32,177 nt of DNA from Chloroflexota bacterium (GTDB taxonomy: Bacteria; Chloroflexota; Dehalococcoidia; UBA2247; RBG-13-53-26). This document shows positions 30,995 through 32,177 of the stretch, in pieces. Position 1 is the first letter of the stretch. The number at the start of each line of letters is the position of its first letter. Below the pieces are notes generated by a model. It was not told the DNA's origin. It ran no database searches and saw only the letters and a list, made by a program, of their open reading frames with translations. The stretch is taken from NCBI GenBank assembly GCA_016875915.1, contig VGOM01000001.1, positions 1-32,177 on the forward strand, read 5' to 3'. A program made the translations under genes and the position numbers.

Positions 30995-31079
30995 GATTCC
31001 GCAGCCCTTCTGCCTCCATCGGTCTCAAGTGGCCACCTCGACGCTGACCGCCCGCCGTCGGTCCATCCTCAAAGCCATC

Positions 31080-31622
31080 TCACTTCAGAGCCGCGATCAC
31101 CTTGAGGGTGCGCTCCCGCAACGCCCCCAGAGAGGAGTCGTTGATGATGGTGAAGTCGGCCATGGCAATGGGGCCGCCTTTGTTGGTCTGCTCGATCTCC
31201 GCTGTGTCGCGGCTCGCGGCTTCTTCCTGTGTCAGCGGGCGCACCGGCCTTGCCGCCAGCCTTCGGTGTCTCGTCGCCGGCGATGACCAGACGGCCACCA
31301 CGGTGAAACGCTGGCCGTAGTGCTTCTTCAGCAGGGTGTACTCCTCCCACGAGTAGAGGCCGTCCACAACGACATGGGAAGATTTCAGTAGGGTGTCGAT
31401 TCCGGGCAGGCTCAGCTTGGCGTACGCGGCCATGCCGTGCTCTCTTCTCAGATCTTCCCTGACGCGGCGCTCGTTCTGCTCATCCAGCTTCAGCCCCCTC
31501 CGCCTCACCTCCTCGTCGGTGATGTCCCCGAACCTCACCCTAGCGAAGCCGCTGCTCTCAAAGACCCGGGCCACTTCTGACTTGCCCGAGCCGGCCATGC
31601 CCACAATGAATACCGCCCTCAT
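31080..31622 (-). CDS. UPF0200-type P-loop kinase (dephospho-CoA-kinase-like)
   Basis: 180 residues. The P loop is VGMAGSGKSEVARVFE; the pattern FGDITDEEVRRRGL, LRREHGMAAYAKL, VVVDGLYSWEEY, VAVWSSPATRHRRLAAR and FTIINDSS is that of UPF0200, a nucleotide-kinase-like family best known from archaea and also found in Dehalococcoidia. The substrate is unknown; it resembles dephospho-CoA kinase and adenylate kinase. Its ATG overlaps the stop of the upstream dCMP deaminase gene (ATGA), suggesting a shared role in nucleotide metabolism. The archaeal affinity hints at ancient transfer. Confidence 0.82.
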   Translation of the reverse strand: MRAVFIVGMAGSGKSEVARVFESSGFARVRFGDITDEEVRRRGLKLDEQNERRVREDLRREHGMAAYAKLSLPGIDTLLKSSHVVVDGLYSWEEYTLLKKHYGQRFTVVAVWSSPATRHRRLAARPVRPLTQEEAASRDTAEIEQTNKGGPIAMADFTIINDSSLGALRERTLKVIAALK

Positions 31623-32161
31623 CGGCTGTTCCCAGGCCGGAGGGTCCGGCCGATCTCTGCCTCCTCCTGTGCCAGCAACTCCCGCAGTTCCTCAACGTCG
31701 TAGCTCCTGACGCCCACACCCTTCTCCCGCATGTGCACTCTGGTGATCCCGGCATTGATGATCTGCTTCTTGCAGATCATGCAGGGCCCGTAGATCCTGT
31801 CGTTCTCCCCCCGGCTGGCGTCATAGGCCTCCCGTATCCTCTCACTGGAGATGTACATCTGCCCATCCACCAGGCTGATGCCGGTCCTGGCGGCATTGAT
31901 GATGGCGTTCTGCTCCGCGTGCACGCTCCGGCACAGCTCGTACCGTTCTCCCGGTGGTATCTTCAGATCCCTCCTGAGGCAGATCCCGGTATCGGTGCAG
32001 TGCGCCGTTCCCCTGGGCGATCCCACGTATCCGGAGCTAAGCTCAACGCCATCGCGGCTGACGACGATCGCGCCTATCTTCCTCCTCAGACACGTGCTCA
32101 TCTCCGAGACTACCTCCGCCCTGTTCAAGTAGTGCTCGAACTTCTCCGGTCTTCTCTTCAC
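31619..32161 (-). CDS. dCMP deaminase-like zinc cytidine/deoxycytidylate deaminase
   Basis: 180 residues as read from GTG at 32161. The zinc-site motifs are HAEQNAI (His plus catalytic Glu) and PCMICKKQIINAGI (two Cys). STCLRRKIGAIVV near the N-terminus and GSPRGTAHC, with further cysteines in ICLRRD, match the dCMP deaminase/ComEB family, which makes dUMP for dTMP synthesis. No clear ribosome site precedes the GTG and the frame stays open to the window edge, so the true start may lie just outside. Coupled to the UPF0200 gene downstream. Confidence 0.9.
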   Translation of the reverse strand: MKRRPEKFEHYLNRAEVVSEMSTCLRRKIGAIVVSRDGVELSSGYVGSPRGTAHCTDTGICLRRDLKIPPGERYELCRSVHAEQNAIINAARTGISLVDGQMYISSERIREAYDASRGENDRIYGPCMICKKQIINAGITRVHMREKGVGVRSYDVEELRELLAQEEAEIGRTLRPGNSR

Positions 32162-32177
32162 GGGCCCAGCAGCACTC

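Noticed and set aside
1-32177. CRISPR arrays, intact insertion sequences, rRNA genes, prophage
   Set aside because: No regularly spaced direct repeats, full transposase, rRNA-like sequence or phage structural gene was seen; the Imm-like gene alone does not indicate a phage.

Overview
The window is a GC-rich stretch of a bacterial chromosome. It most resembles an anaerobic Chloroflexota (Dehalococcoidia-like) genome. The reasons are CO-dehydrogenase-scaffold proteins, a periplasmic-type CISM respiratory operon joined to heterodisulfide-reductase-like genes, a selenoprotein, an archaeal-type UPF0200 kinase, a TIGR04076 protein, and many GTG/TTG starts. The assignment is inference; no rRNA or other decisive marker is present.

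Layout. 1-5120: two related CooS-like (CODH-scaffold) genes, the first cut by the window edge. Between them lie a REP-type hairpin, a RAYT transposase remnant, a DegV gene truncated next to that remnant, and a beta-propeller lipoprotein. The two cooS copies share a perfect 127-bp tract inside otherwise diverged sequence. The complete copy keeps most Ni,Fe-cluster ligands but appears to have Glu where the canonical C-cluster Cys295 should be. 5212-6589: directly downstream is a SelW-like (Rdx) gene whose CxxU selenocysteine is an in-frame UGA followed by an E. coli fdhF-like SECIS hairpin, then a MauE/DoxX-thioredoxin fusion. This looks like a redox or stress island.

6590-6981 is a non-coding gap with REP/MITE-like palindromes. 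6982-14826 is one long same-strand operon: a Tat-exported molybdopterin-oxidoreductase-like protein without an obvious Mo ligand, a four-cluster ferredoxin subunit, an NrfD/PsrC quinone-side membrane subunit, a modular ferredoxin/MvhD-like protein, a small two-helix membrane protein, and a membrane-anchored HdrD-like protein with two canonical CCG motifs. I read it as a hybrid quinone/thiol respiratory complex.

14788-21000: FabH, a superinfection-immunity-family membrane lipoprotein, a small DUF4177-like protein, a membrane HD-GYP sensor, a zincin-like small protein with a degenerate HQxxH motif, an unrecognised 401-aa protein, and a second HD-GYP protein. The two HD-GYP genes lie inverted and share a perfect 100-bp tract, a second sign of gene conversion between local paralogues.

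21286-32177: a CoA-disulfide reductase-rhodanese/SDR pair; TIGR04076; gatB-secG-SAM hydroxide adenosyltransferase-menG/ubiE; a MarR regulator with a strong promoter carrying a palindrome in its spacer; the ispD-ispF-cysS cluster; tRNA-His and tRNA-Arg in tandem; and a UPF0200 kinase coupled to a dCMP deaminase that runs close to the window end. No CRISPR array, IS element with intact transposase, rRNA or replication origin was seen.
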